In this document: positions 26,101 to 35,600 of the stretch, one piece after another | Layout: every line of letters starts with the position of its first letter | Numbering within the stretch: position 1 is the stretch's first letter | Source of the DNA: JBGTFE01 sp036403235 | GTDB lineage: Bacteria > Acidobacteriota > Blastocatellia > Pyrinomonadales > Pyrinomonadaceae | Assembly: GCA_036403235.1 (NCBI GenBank) | Contig: DASWRI010000017.1 | Span: 1-64,000 of the forward strand | DNA length: 64,000 nucleotides | Direction: 5' to 3' | Program-made: the position numbers and the translations under genes | Notes under the pieces: generated by a model | The model's database searches: none | The model's input: the letters and a program-made list of their open reading frames with translations, nothing else | What the model was told of the DNA's origin: nothing

Positions 26101-26138
26101 AGTTGCGGCTGAGAGATGCAGAGTTGCGGCTGAGAGAT
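26098..26138. repeat. 20-bp direct repeats, period 21
   Basis: CAGAGTTGCGGCTGAGAGAT occurs at 26098-26117 and again at 26119-26138. The first copy overlaps the end of the palindrome. The second ends 11 bp before moaE. Confidence 0.95.
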
Positions 26139-26149
26139 TCAAATTAAAA

Positions 26150-26587
26150 ATGTGTGAAAAACAGGCTGATTTTGCCGAGATTACCTCTGAGCCGCTCGAA
26201 ACGGGCGCGATTGCGCGGCGCGTCGTTCCGGCAAACTGCGGCGCGACCGTTACTTTAGACGGTTATGTACGGCAGTTTACAAAAGGGCGCGAGACGCTTT
26301 ATCTGGTTTATGAAGCCTACGAGGCGATGGCGCGGAAGGAGATGGAAAAGCTCATCAGTGAGGCGCATCAAAATTTTGAAATCGAAAACGTCGGCATCGT
26401 TCACCGTCTCGGACGATTGGAAATCGGCGAAACGAGCGTCGTCATCGCGGTCGCTGCGCCGCATCGCCGCGCCGCGTTTGCAGCGTGCGAGTGGCTGATA
26501 AAAGAATTAAAGCGCACCGTTCCGATTTGGAAAAAGGAGGTTTACGCCGACGGCGAAACGTGGATTGAAGGCGACGCGGGAAAGTAG
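26150..26587 (+). CDS. moaE: MoaE, molybdopterin synthase catalytic subunit
   Basis: Converts precursor Z to molybdopterin with two MoaD thiocarboxylates. Features: GATVTLDGYVRQFTKGRETL, the YLVYEAYEAMARKEME segment, IVHRLGRLEIGETSVVIAV, SPHR-like APHRRAAF and the active-site lysines in LKRTVPIWKKEVYADG. The 145-residue length is normal. No clear ribosome site; the preceding spacer is repetitive. It converges on the MESH1-like gene with only 3 bp between. Confidence 0.93.
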   Translation: MCEKQADFAEITSEPLETGAIARRVVPANCGATVTLDGYVRQFTKGRETLYLVYEAYEAMARKEMEKLISEAHQNFEIENVGIVHRLGRLEIGETSVVIAVAAPHRRAAFAACEWLIKELKRTVPIWKKEVYADGETWIEGDAGK

Positions 26588-26590
26588 ATT

Positions 26591-27136
26591 TTACTCCATT
26601 CCGAAGCTCGCCTCGGCTTTCGCCAGTTTCTCGTCAAACAATTCGTCGAGATTCGAATTGACGCCGCGCAGGCCGTCGACGACCGCTTCGCTCCAGCGGA
26701 TGTAGGCGACGCGTCTTTCGGTTTCCCACCAATCGGGCGGATTTTCGGTCACGTCGCGCACGTTGCAGATTTTATCGGCCAGCTTGATTTGCTTTGCCCC
26801 GTCGGAAATATGCGGCGCGTGCTCGATTTGAAGTCGTTTTCTTTCCGGTTTCGGCAGCGATTTGTCGTCGGAAACTTCGAGCACATAGGCGCATATTTCC
26901 GCGCCGAAAATCGTTTCGATTTCTTCTTTCGTCGCGTCCGTGTCTTCGATTGTGTCGTGCAGAATGGCGGCGCTCAAAACGCCTGTGTCGTTGATTTGGC
27001 CGACGCCGGCGAGAATGTCCGCGACTTCTAAGGGATGATTGATGTAAGGCACGCCGTCCGCGCCTTTGCGTTTTTGGTTGCGGTGCTTAAAGGCGGCAAA
27101 GCTTGCGGCTTTCAGCAGTAAGTTTATGGTATTCAC
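26591..27136 (-). CDS. MESH1-like HD-domain (p)ppGpp hydrolase
   Basis: A single-domain HD protein of 181 residues like the hydrolase half of SpoT/RelA and like MESH1 (small alarmone hydrolase). Metal-binding His and Asp are seen in FAAFKHRNQKRKGADG (with INHP after it), ILHDTIEDTDATKEEI (HD pair plus ED) and KLADKICNVRDV. There is no synthetase, TGS or ACT domain. It probably cleaves the 3'-diphosphate of ppGpp or of NADPH, as reported for MESH1. Single gene. Confidence 0.88.
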   Translation of the reverse strand: MNTINLLLKAASFAAFKHRNQKRKGADGVPYINHPLEVADILAGVGQINDTGVLSAAILHDTIEDTDATKEEIETIFGAEICAYVLEVSDDKSLPKPERKRLQIEHAPHISDGAKQIKLADKICNVRDVTENPPDWWETERRVAYIRWSEAVVDGLRGVNSNLDELFDEKLAKAEASFGME

Positions 27137-27162
27137 ATTTTAGTTTGACAGAAAAAGTGGAG

Positions 27163-27225
27163 AGCGACAATGGACGAGGGACGAGTGAAAAAATCTTCTT
27201 CACTCGTCCCTCGTCCATTGTCGCT
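27163..27225. repeat. Perfect 27-bp-arm hairpin (GACGAGG words)
   Basis: Arms 27163-27189 and 27199-27225 are exact reverse complements with a 9-nt loop. The arm contains GACGAGG-GACGAGT. The same word is used in the hairpin at 44965-45010. It lies between the MESH1-like gene start and the S55 gene end. Confidence 0.95.
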
Positions 27226-27237
27226 ATTAACTCGTTT

Positions 27238-29106
27238 CTACTTCACCACTTCAATCGTCAAAACCTGCTGGCCGGAGATGATAAACTCGGCGGGCGGAAT
27301 TTCCTGCTCGGTCAAAACCGTCATAATCGTCGGTTTGATGCCGCCGGCGTTGCGGTCGCTGTTCAGGGTTGCCAGAACTGACGGCGGAAGATTCGGCAGC
27401 TCTTTCGCGCCGATAATCGCGCCGTTCGTGACGCGGTAGGTCTGGACGTATAAGCGGTCGTCTTTTTTGATTTCGTTGATGGTTTTTATCAATTCGGCGA
27501 GATTTTTCGGCACGAACTGCTGCGAAGCCGAAATCTGCTGAACCGAAGCGCCGTCGCTGACATTGACGAGAAGCGTTCCAACGGGAGTATCGGCGGGAAT
27601 TTTGACCGGAATCTTCTGCGCGAAAATCTTGCCCGAATCCGAGCGCACAAACGCCTGAACTTCAAACGAATCGCCGGCTTTGACCTCGGTTTTATCGAGC
27701 GTTATGCGCTCAAGGCTGGCCGTTTTGCTGCCGTCAATCGAAGTCAGGTTGAGATTAATCTCGGTGATTTCCGCGTCGTCGAAACGGCTTCTGAAAATCG
27801 CGCTCGCCGGAGCGACGACCGAACCGGCGGCAAACTGCGTCGCCTGCATTCCGCTGTAGCGGCGCTCGATTTTTACCGGCTCCTGATTTTTCAACTTGAT
27901 TTTGCCTTTTACTTCAATCGTCGAATCGCCGAGCGCGCGCTCGTTTGCGGTCAAAGTGTTGTAAACGGTGAGGTTCAAGAGAAGCGGCGTCAGAAAATCG
28001 TCCCTGACAATCTCGTAGTTCAAAGTTTCGACATTGTTGCGGCTCGTCTCCAGCGTCAGTTTGACCGGAATCATTTTCGGCGCTTGGCCGAGTTTTCCGT
28101 AAACTCCGGTTTGCCTGTCCTGCGTCATCGCGCCGACCATCGCGTCCGGAACGGCGAGCTTAAACGAATTATTTATGCTCGGAATGACCGTCACGACGCT
28201 CGATTCCGACATCGGCAAATCAGACGTTCCGAGATTCAGGAACGGGTGACCGAAAGCGTAAATTTTATCGCCGTCGCGAAAAGTTACCGTGCCCGACGCG
28301 GCCATCGAATAATCGCCGCGCGTGAGCTGCATCGAAACCGAAGCGCCGCCCTGCAGAGTGTTTTCGTTTGACGCTTTCATCGGCGAAATTTTAGCAGCGC
28401 CGCCGACGGCCGAAACCGGCATCAGCCCGAATTGCGCGAGCTGCGGCGCAAAAAGATTCAAAGTTTCCTGCGAAAATCCGCTAAACGAAAGCGGCGTCGC
28501 AATCGGCTGAAACGCTTGTCCGGCAACCGAGCTTAGCGAAGAATTGCCGCTCGTTAAAACCGAGCTCTGCACCATCGCGCCGTTCGGGAAAGTCGGTTTC
28601 CAGTTGGTCGCCGCCAGCTCGGCAAACGAAAACGAGCGCGGCTCGCTCGTCCTTGTCTTGACGCCCTGTTTTTGCTCGAACATCGAGAGCATCTGCTCAA
28701 TCGGCGTGATGCCGCAAATCGGTTCTTTCGAAAAAGGAAAGCTGTAGGAAATCGCGCCGACCAATTTCCCGTCGATATAAACGGGCGAGCCGCTCATCCC
28801 GGCAAAAACCGCCGTCCGGTCAGCGCCGCCGCCCGACAGGCGACCGATAATCAAGTCCTGTTTCGGCCCGATTGCGCCCGGCACAACGCCTAAAATTTCC
28901 ACGTTAAATTCTTCCGGCTGGCTTCCGCGAAAGACGGTGCGCGCCGTTCCCTGCAAGCCTTCCTTAATCTCGGAAAGCGGGAAAAACTGAGCGCTCGTTT
29001 TGGCTGAAACCGCGGATTTTGTTTCGTTTTTGGCTTGCAGCTGCGGAAAAGCGGTCAGGGAAAAAGCGAAAATAACCAGCAAACAGGCGAAAATTTTTGT
29101 TCTCAT
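27238..29106 (-). CDS. SpoIVB-like (S55) serine peptidase domain protein, exported
   Basis: 622 residues with signal peptide IFACLLVIFAFSLTAFPQLQA. The peptidase S55 region covers about residues 40-260: FFPLSEIKEGLQGTARTVF, EILGVVPGAIGPKQDLII and the nucleophile motif VFAGMSGSPVYIDGKLVGA (Ser105), followed by DKIYAFGHPFLNLGTSDLPM-like sequence. In Bacillus SpoIVB this fold cleaves SpoIVFA during sporulation; here no sporulation genes are near and the long C-terminal part (about 300 residues, beta-rich) suggests a structural or secreted protease role. Family assignment is firm, role is unknown. Confidence 0.85.
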   Translation of the reverse strand: MRTKIFACLLVIFAFSLTAFPQLQAKNETKSAVSAKTSAQFFPLSEIKEGLQGTARTVFRGSQPEEFNVEILGVVPGAIGPKQDLIIGRLSGGGADRTAVFAGMSGSPVYIDGKLVGAISYSFPFSKEPICGITPIEQMLSMFEQKQGVKTRTSEPRSFSFAELAATNWKPTFPNGAMVQSSVLTSGNSSLSSVAGQAFQPIATPLSFSGFSQETLNLFAPQLAQFGLMPVSAVGGAAKISPMKASNENTLQGGASVSMQLTRGDYSMAASGTVTFRDGDKIYAFGHPFLNLGTSDLPMSESSVVTVIPSINNSFKLAVPDAMVGAMTQDRQTGVYGKLGQAPKMIPVKLTLETSRNNVETLNYEIVRDDFLTPLLLNLTVYNTLTANERALGDSTIEVKGKIKLKNQEPVKIERRYSGMQATQFAAGSVVAPASAIFRSRFDDAEITEINLNLTSIDGSKTASLERITLDKTEVKAGDSFEVQAFVRSDSGKIFAQKIPVKIPADTPVGTLLVNVSDGASVQQISASQQFVPKNLAELIKTINEIKKDDRLYVQTYRVTNGAIIGAKELPNLPPSVLATLNSDRNAGGIKPTIMTVLTEQEIPPAEFIISGQQVLTIEVVK

Positions 29107-29297
29107 TTCTTTTTAAAAAATCTTCCTTTATTGTCGGCAAATATGGTAACATTTTAGATAGCTTACCGAAAGCCTTAATTTTCCAGGGCTGTCATTTAAG
29201 ACTCTCAAAACCGATTTTCAGTTGTATTTCTTTTCAAAATCATGAGCATAGGTGACAAGTAATAATTGTTAGGTGAATAGCTAAGGACAATTTACTG

Positions 29298-29326
29298 TTC
29301 ACTTTTCGTTTTTCACTTTTCACTTC
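29298..29326. repeat. Heptamer array (TTCACTT words)
   Basis: TTCACTT-TTCGTTT-TTCACTT-TTCACTT-C, period 7, 11 bp before the hydrolase start. No second arm seen. The rest of the 231-bp gap 29107-29337 shows nothing I can name. Confidence 0.7.
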
Positions 29327-29337
29327 ATAAAATTCCT

Positions 29338-30303
29338 ATGGCAAAAACAAAGCGTCTTTTTAAAAGTTTTTCCCGTCTTCTGCTGCCGGTTATCATTCTT
29401 CTGGTTCTGACCTTCGTCTGGGCTTCGGTCTGGCTGGTTTACATGACCGCCAATCCGCCGAAAGCGGCTTATCTGGTAACGCCGGAAAAATACGGGCAAT
29501 TGAGCACCCGCGGCGCGCGCGTGACGGACGAAACGTGGACGAACCATGACGGCTCGCAGTCGCGCGGCTGGCTTCTGAAAGGTTCGGAAAACGCGCCCGC
29601 CGTGATTTTGCTGCATCGCTACGGCGCCGACCGCTCGCACCTGCTCGATTTGGGCGTCAAGCTCAACGAAGCGACGAATTTTACGGTTTTGATGCCCGAC
29701 GAGCGCGGTCACGGCCTGAATCCGTCCATCAAAAACACGTCGTTCGGCGGCTGTGAAACGGACGATATTCTCGGCTCTCTCGAATTTTTGCGCGGGCTGA
29801 AAACCGACGCGCAGACGCCGCTCATCGGCCAGTCAATCGGCGTTTACGGAGTTGAGATGGGCGCTCTCGTCGCGCTTTCCATCGCTTCAAAGGACGAATA
29901 CGTGAAAGCTCTGGTGCTTGATTCGGTGCCGCAGTCTTCGGACGAAGTGCTCGCCTCGGCGGTCAGCGCGCGCTTTCCTTTTGCCAGCGCGGTGACATCG
30001 AAATTTGCGCAGATAGGAACATACGCTTATTTTTACAACGGCTGCTACAAGCGCGATTCGCTGTGCGATTTGGCGAAAAACATCTCGAACCGGCAGATTC
30101 TGCTGCTCGCCGGTGCCGACGCGCCGCGTTTTCAGGATTCGACTTCTAAAATCGCCAAATGTTTTCCCGCGACGACGAAAATCGAAACAAAAACCGACCT
30201 CAATCCGTCGGGCTTCAATTTGACGAACGCGTCGCTGGAGCAATCCGAGTCTTACGACCAGCGAGTAATCGCGTTTTTCAAACAGGCGCTGGGCGGAGTT
30301 TGA
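29338..30303 (+). CDS. Membrane-anchored alpha/beta-hydrolase-like protein, probably inactive
   Basis: 321 residues. An N-terminal membrane anchor (LLLPVIILLVLTFVWASVWL) precedes a hydrolase fold recognisable by PAVILLHRYGADRSHLLDLG and VLMPDERGHGLNPS. The nucleophile elbow, normally GxSxG, reads GVEMG (residues 171-175), with Glu173 in the serine place. The oxyanion HG is HR, and the region of the usual Asp/His is also not canonical. It may therefore be a non-catalytic relative, or have moved its active site. The following small membrane-protein gene starts 13 bp later and may be cotranscribed. Confidence 0.78.
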   Translation: MAKTKRLFKSFSRLLLPVIILLVLTFVWASVWLVYMTANPPKAAYLVTPEKYGQLSTRGARVTDETWTNHDGSQSRGWLLKGSENAPAVILLHRYGADRSHLLDLGVKLNEATNFTVLMPDERGHGLNPSIKNTSFGGCETDDILGSLEFLRGLKTDAQTPLIGQSIGVYGVEMGALVALSIASKDEYVKALVLDSVPQSSDEVLASAVSARFPFASAVTSKFAQIGTYAYFYNGCYKRDSLCDLAKNISNRQILLLAGADAPRFQDSTSKIAKCFPATTKIETKTDLNPSGFNLTNASLEQSESYDQRVIAFFKQALGGV

Positions 30304-30316
30304 AGAAAATTGAGAG

Positions 30317-30640
30317 ATGACTCGCAATAAAAGTCTCTATCTAAAATCTCTGCTTATCGCTTTTTTGATAGAATGTCTCGTTTTGTCTCTGACTATTTGG
30401 CCGATACTCGAAGGCTTGATGAGACATACTTCAGCCGCGCCGATTCAATCCTCGCTTTTTATGCAAATTCTGGGTTTCTGCGGCGTGATGTTTCATATGC
30501 CGTCGCTTTTTCTGACCATCTGGTTTTTCCCGCCGCTCGCGCCCGTCGTGCAAATCTTCATTATGAGCGGATTCGTATATTTAAGACTTAAATTTATCGA
30601 AGGATTCAATGAGAGCGAGCTGAGAAAAGCGGCGAATTAA
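30317..30640 (+). CDS. Small membrane protein of unknown function
   Basis: 107 residues with about three membrane segments: SLLIAFLIECLVLSLTIWPI, SLFMQILGFCGVMFHMPSLF and VVQIFIMSGFVYLRLKF. GAGAG before the ATG is a possible ribosome site. No family recognised. It starts 13 bp after the hydrolase-like gene, and its last 4 bp overlap the convergent LON-domain gene. Confidence 0.7.
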   Translation: MTRNKSLYLKSLLIAFLIECLVLSLTIWPILEGLMRHTSAAPIQSSLFMQILGFCGVMFHMPSLFLTIWFFPPLAPVVQIFIMSGFVYLRLKFIEGFNESELRKAAN

Positions 30641-31335
30641 ATATCGATTTTCTTTTTGCTGTGCCCGTTTGTCTTGGCGACTTTCTTGATTTCGGCGCTG
30701 TCTTCCATTTTATCGACCGTCTGGACGAGGATTTCGCGCAGGCGCGTCAGGCGTTCGATGGTCGAGCGCGTTTCGACCATTTTATACTTCATTTCCGGTT
30801 CGAGATTAAACGCGGCGGTGACGAGAAACGAGAGCTGTTCGGGTTCGGCCTGCGGAATGTCGGGAAAAGCGCCGCGCTCGCCGCTTAATTTGTGCGCCGC
30901 TTTGGCGATGCGTTTGAAAAGAGCGAAAACGTCGTCGGCCAGCGGATTCAAAATCCCGGCGTCTTCCGCATCGTCTTCAAAAAATTCGAGGTCGCCGACC
31001 AGATACGGCTCGCCCGCGTCGATATAATCGACCAGTCGATAGCGAATCAGCCCGATGGTCAGAATATTCGAGCGCCCGTCTTCCAACATTTCGACTTCGC
31101 GCACTTCGGCGATGCATCCGACGGTTCCGATTTCCGGTTTTTCAACAAAAGTTTCAAGTGGATTAAAGAACGTGACGCCGAACAAATGACGGTCTGTCTC
31201 GACGTCGGCGAGCATTTTGCGGTAACGCTCTTCAAAAATACGCAGCGGCAGAATCTCGTTCGGCAAAAGCACCAGCGGCAGAGGAAAAATCGGCAAATGT
31301 TTGACGCCGAGAACTTTCTCGAAGGCTTCGGACAT
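30637..31335 (-). CDS. LON substrate-binding-domain protein
   Basis: 232 residues comprising only the N-terminal LON (PUA-like) domain of Lon protease: LPIFPLPLVLLPNEILPLRI, FEERYRKMLADV, GTVGCIAEVREVEMLEDGRS and IGLIRYRLVDY, then a helical part (MKYKMVETRSTIERLTRLRE) and a basic tail (NGHSKKKIDI). No ATPase or protease domain follows. Such stand-alone LON-domain proteins are common in bacteria; their role is not well defined and may involve substrate or adaptor binding. Cytosolic. Confidence 0.88.
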   Translation of the reverse strand: MSEAFEKVLGVKHLPIFPLPLVLLPNEILPLRIFEERYRKMLADVETDRHLFGVTFFNPLETFVEKPEIGTVGCIAEVREVEMLEDGRSNILTIGLIRYRLVDYIDAGEPYLVGDLEFFEDDAEDAGILNPLADDVFALFKRIAKAAHKLSGERGAFPDIPQAEPEQLSFLVTAAFNLEPEMKYKMVETRSTIERLTRLREILVQTVDKMEDSAEIKKVAKTNGHSKKKIDI

Positions 31336-31350
31336 GATTTTATTTTAGAT

Positions 31351-31422
31351 TGTAAAACGGAAAACGGAAAATGAAGATTTAATTTTCCGTTTTCCGTTTT
31401 ACATTTTCCGTTGTCCTTGTAA
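31351..31422. repeat. Heptamer hairpin (CGGAAAA words)
   Basis: Left arm TGTAAAA-CGGAAAA-CGGAAAA-TGAAGAT (31351-31378), right arm AATTTTC-CGTTTTC-CGTTTTA-CATTTTC-CGTTGTC (31381-31415). It lies between two divergent genes, so it occupies the promoter region. Confidence 0.8.
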
Positions 31423-31431
31423 GCTATAAAA

Positions 31432-32526
31432 ATGAAGAAAAAGGTCGGCGTCGGAATTATCGGGACGGGATTTGCGCGAAAAGTTCAGATTCCGTGTTTT
31501 TTGGAATGCGCGGAGGCAGAAGTAGTGTCCGTCGCGAGCGGTCGGCGCGCAAATGCGGAAGCGACGGCCAGGGAATTCGGCATCAGACATTTCACGGACG
31601 ATTGGCGCGAAACCGTTTCCCGCGATGACGTCGATTTGGTCTGCATTACCACGCCGCCGAATCTGCATCTCGAAATGGCGCTTTTCGCGATTGAAAACGA
31701 TAAACACGTTTTGTGCGAAAAACCGATGGCGATGAACGAGCGCGAAGCGCGCGAAATGACCGAACGGGCGCGCGAAAAGGGCGTCCTCGCGCTGATTGAC
31801 CACGAGCTGCGTTTTCAAAACGGGCGGCAAAAAGCGTTTGAAATGATGCGCGGCGGCGAAATCGGAAAAATTCGTCACGCCAAATACAATTTTCGCGCGC
31901 CTCATCGCGGCGACGCCGGATTGCCGTGGGACTGGTGGTCGGACGCTTCGCAGGGCGGCGGCGCGCTCGGCGCCATCGGCTCGCACGTCATCGATTCTTT
32001 TTTGTGGTTTCTCGGCGACATTTCAAGCGTTTTCTGCCAGCTCCAGACGCACATCAAAGAGCGCAAAGACGAAAATTCGGGCGAGCTGCGACGAGTGACG
32101 ACCGACGACGAAGTGAATATGATTCTGCGTTTTGCCGACAATGATTTGACCGTTGATGCGACCGGAATAGTTTCGATTTCGATGACCGAATACCCGAAAT
32201 ATCAAAACCGTATCGAATTTTTTGGCACCGAAGGCGCAATTCGCATCGAGCATCGCGGCGAGCTTTTTCTCGCGCGGGCGGGCGAAAACGATTGGCGCGA
32301 AATCGAGTGCGGTCTCGGACGAGCCGTCGAAGGCGTCGCCGACACCGGGTTTTCGCGCGGATTTATGGAGTTTGCGCCAAAAATCATCGAAGCGATTCAA
32401 ACCGGAAAAACGGAAATCGAATATGCTGCTGACTTCGCCGACGGCTTAAAAGTGCAGATTATTCTCGATAAAGCCGTCGAATCGAGCGAAAGCGGTGAAG
32501 CGAAAAAAGTGAAAAGTGAAAAGTGA
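31432..32526 (+). CDS. Gfo/Idh/MocA-family oxidoreductase
   Basis: NAD(P)-dependent sugar or cyclitol oxidoreductase of 364 residues. The Rossmann fold starts VGVGIIGTGFARKVQIPCFL; the cofactor-side motif is DLVCITTPPNLHLEMALFAI and HVLCEKPMAM with the conserved Glu-Lys-Pro. The C-terminal substrate domain has DHELRFQNGRQKAFEM and GGGALGAIGSHVIDSFLWFLG (split at 20: GGGALGAIGSHVID, SFLWFLG). The last codons (AKKVKSEK) are heptamer repeat DNA, so the tail is probably not functional. Substrate unknown. Confidence 0.87.
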   Translation: MKKKVGVGIIGTGFARKVQIPCFLECAEAEVVSVASGRRANAEATAREFGIRHFTDDWRETVSRDDVDLVCITTPPNLHLEMALFAIENDKHVLCEKPMAMNEREAREMTERAREKGVLALIDHELRFQNGRQKAFEMMRGGEIGKIRHAKYNFRAPHRGDAGLPWDWWSDASQGGGALGAIGSHVIDSFLWFLGDISSVFCQLQTHIKERKDENSGELRRVTTDDEVNMILRFADNDLTVDATGIVSISMTEYPKYQNRIEFFGTEGAIRIEHRGELFLARAGENDWREIECGLGRAVEGVADTGFSRGFMEFAPKIIEAIQTGKTEIEYAADFADGLKVQIILDKAVESSESGEAKKVKSEK

Positions 32527-32597
32527 AAAGTGAAAAGTTAAGGAAAATATAAAAAATATTCCGACGCTTTTCACTTCCCGCTTTTCACTTTCGACTT
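32508..32597. repeat. Heptamer hairpin (AGTGAAA words) entering a coding end
   Basis: Left arm AGTGAAA repeated four times, then AGTTAAG (32508-32542); right arm GCTTTTC-ACTTCCC-GCTTTTC-ACTTTCG (about 32566-32593). The first two words are the last codons and stop of the upstream oxidoreductase. Confidence 0.85.
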
Positions 32598-32695
32598 ACT
32601 ATCGGCTTACGTTTTTCGCGGCAAATATGATAAAACTAATTAACCCCTAATTTTTCCATAAAAGGTTTTTTCAATCATCTAGGAGTATTTATTTA

Positions 32696-35600
32696 ATGAA
32701 AGTTGCAAAAATTGCATTCTTATTTCTTTTAATAGCCGTGTTCGCCGCGCCCGATTACTGGCATATTGCGGCGCAGGAAGAAGGCGAAAAAGTTTTCGGC
32801 GAGGAAGAAGCGGATTTGCCGGAAGGCGTAAAAATCGACAAGGACGAGTATCTCCGGATGCGCAACGAGCAGATGGATATGCTGCGCGGTTTTGATACCG
32901 CCAAACAGGATTCGCGCCAGAAAGCAGTTTCTGCGATGGAAAAAGCGGAAAAAGACCTGGCCCGCCGGCGCGCGGCGCAAAATCAGCCGCTCCAATCTTT
33001 ATGGAATCCGCTCGGGCCTTCGCCGATTCCAATCAACTCGACCGTTTCATATAGCGGACGCACTTCGGCCATCGCCGTTCACCCGACAAATCCGAACATC
33101 GTTTATGTCGGAACGGCGCAGGGCGGACTTTACCGCACGTTAAACGGCGGCGCGACGTGGACGCCCCTGTTGGACGGCGCTCTGACGCTGGCCATCGGCG
33201 CGGTGGCGATTTCGCCGTCAGACCCGACGACCGTTTTTGTCGGCACGGGCGAATCGACTCTTTGCGGAAGCGGCTGTTTTATCGGCGTCGGGCTTTATCG
33301 CATCACAAACGCCGACACCAATCCGGTCGTTTCACAAGTTCTCAATAAAGACGGGGCCGGCAACGACGTTTTCACCGGACGCGCCATCAGCGAAATCATC
33401 GTCCACCCGACCGACCCGAATATCATTTTCACCGCATCGACGAGCGGCGTCGCCGGAATCGGGCAATCGACGACCGGACTGACTTTGCCCGCCGCCGGAC
33501 TTTATCGCTCGACCAACGCGATGTCGGCCAATCCGACGTTCGCCAAAATAGCGATTCCCGGAACGCTCGCCGCCAGCCGTTCGATTACCGACATCGGCGT
33601 CGACCCGGGCAATCTGAATCGAATGGTCGTCGCGGTTATCGGAAGCGGCGGCGACGGCGGCGTTTATCTTTCGACCGACGCGCTCGCCGCGACGCCGACC
33701 TGGACGCGCACTTTGACGACCGGCGACGGCGCAACACTCGGACGAACCGAATTTGCCGTCAACAACGTCGGCGGCGTGGTAACGGTTTACGCCGCCACCG
33801 GAACTTCAAGCGGAACGCTTTTTAAATCGATTGACGGCGGCGCGACGTTTGCTGCGCCGGGCGGCGGCGCGGGTTTCTGCGGAACGCAGTGTTTTTACGA
33901 CATTGCCGTCGCGGTCGACCCGAACGACGCGAACAAAGTTTATCTCGGCGGCTCGCCGACTCTCGTTTTCGGACGCTCGACGACCGGCGGCACGGCCTTT
34001 ACAAACAGCTCGACCGGCCTCCACGTCGATACGCAGGCGTTCGCGCTCGCGCCGTCGGACTCGAACATTATGTATTTCGGCAGCGACGGCGGAATCTGGA
34101 AAACGACAAACGTCGGCGCGGCCGGCGCGATTCCGTGGACGACGCTTAATAACACGTCTTACAGCGCGACGCAGTTTATGGGGCTGGCGCTGCACCCGCT
34201 CGACCGTCATTATATGCTCGGCGGAACGCAGGACAACGGCACGGAATTTCTCGCCCCGAACGGTACGACGTGGATACAATCGGACGGCGGAGACGGCGGT
34301 TTTGCCGCCATCGACCGAAACGCGACGACGGTAAACAACGTCGTGGCTTATCACACATATTTTAATCAAACGACGACGCAGGTCGGTTTTGAGCGCGCGC
34401 TGACGACGGAAACGAGCGGCGACCCGACCTGGACGACTTTTATGGGCTGCCGCAACGGGACGTCGAACAACGGAATTCTCTGCGGCGACGCCGTTTTGTT
34501 CTACGCGCCGCTGGTTGTCGGGCCGGGAAATCCGAGCACGGTTTACTATGGCTCGAACCGGCTTTATCGCTCGGACAATCAGGGAACGCTGATGACGCAG
34601 GTCAGCCAGCAGCTTCCGGTTACGGGCGAGCGTGTCAGCGCCATCGCCATCGCGCCGCAGGACGACAACGTTCGTCTTATCGGCTCGACCGCCGGACGAG
34701 TTTATCTTTCGACGACGGCCGGCGCAGTGACGATGACCGACGTTACCGGCCCGATTCCGTCGCGCTATATCGGGCGCACTGCGATTGACCCGACCAACGC
34801 AAACGTCGCGTTTGTCGCTCTGAACGGTTTCGGCATCGCCAACCAGCACGTTTGGAAAACGACGAATCTTTTGAGCGGCACGCCGACCTGGACGGCCGCC
34901 GGAACGGGAATTCCCGATACGCCGACGAACGCTCTGGCCATCGACCCGGCCAATACGCAGACCATTTACGCCGGAACTGACATCGGCGTTTTCCGCTCGA
35001 CCAACGGCGGCACGAGCTGGGAGCCGTTTAGCGACGGGCTGCCGCGCGTGGCCGTTTTCGGTGTGGAAATTCAGCCGGTTCACCGCATTTTGAAAATCGC
35101 GACGCACGGCCGCGGAATCTGGGAGAAAAATCTGAACGTGACCAATCGCCGCGTCGTCGCCGATTTTGACGGCGACGGCAAAACCGACGTTTCCGTTTTT
35201 CGCCCGTCCGAAGGCAACTGGTACGTTTCGAGAAGCTCGGACAACGTCGCGCAAACCGTCAATTTCGGTCTTTCGAGCGACACGATAACGCCGGGCGACT
35301 ATGACGGCGACGGCAAAACCGACATCGCGATTTATCGCACGGGAACGTGGTATGTTTTCAACAGCGCAAATTCGACCGTCAGAATCGAAAACTTCGGAAT
35401 TGCGACCGACACGCCCGTCGCCAACGATTACGACGGCGACAGCAAAACCGATTTGGCCGTTTACCGCGCGGGAGTCTGGTATTATCTCCGCAGCGGAAGC
35501 GCCACGCTCGGCTCGGTTTCGTTCGGACTTCCGACCGACATTCCCGTTCCGTCGGATTTCGACGGAGACGCGAAAGCCGATTTAGCCGTTTATCGCGGCT

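Noticed and set aside
33806..35254. A 482-codon open frame on the minus strand inside the BNR/FG-GAP gene.
   Set aside because: It is antisense to a repeat-rich, well-supported gene; its product is Arg-rich and low-complexity, as expected for a mirror frame.
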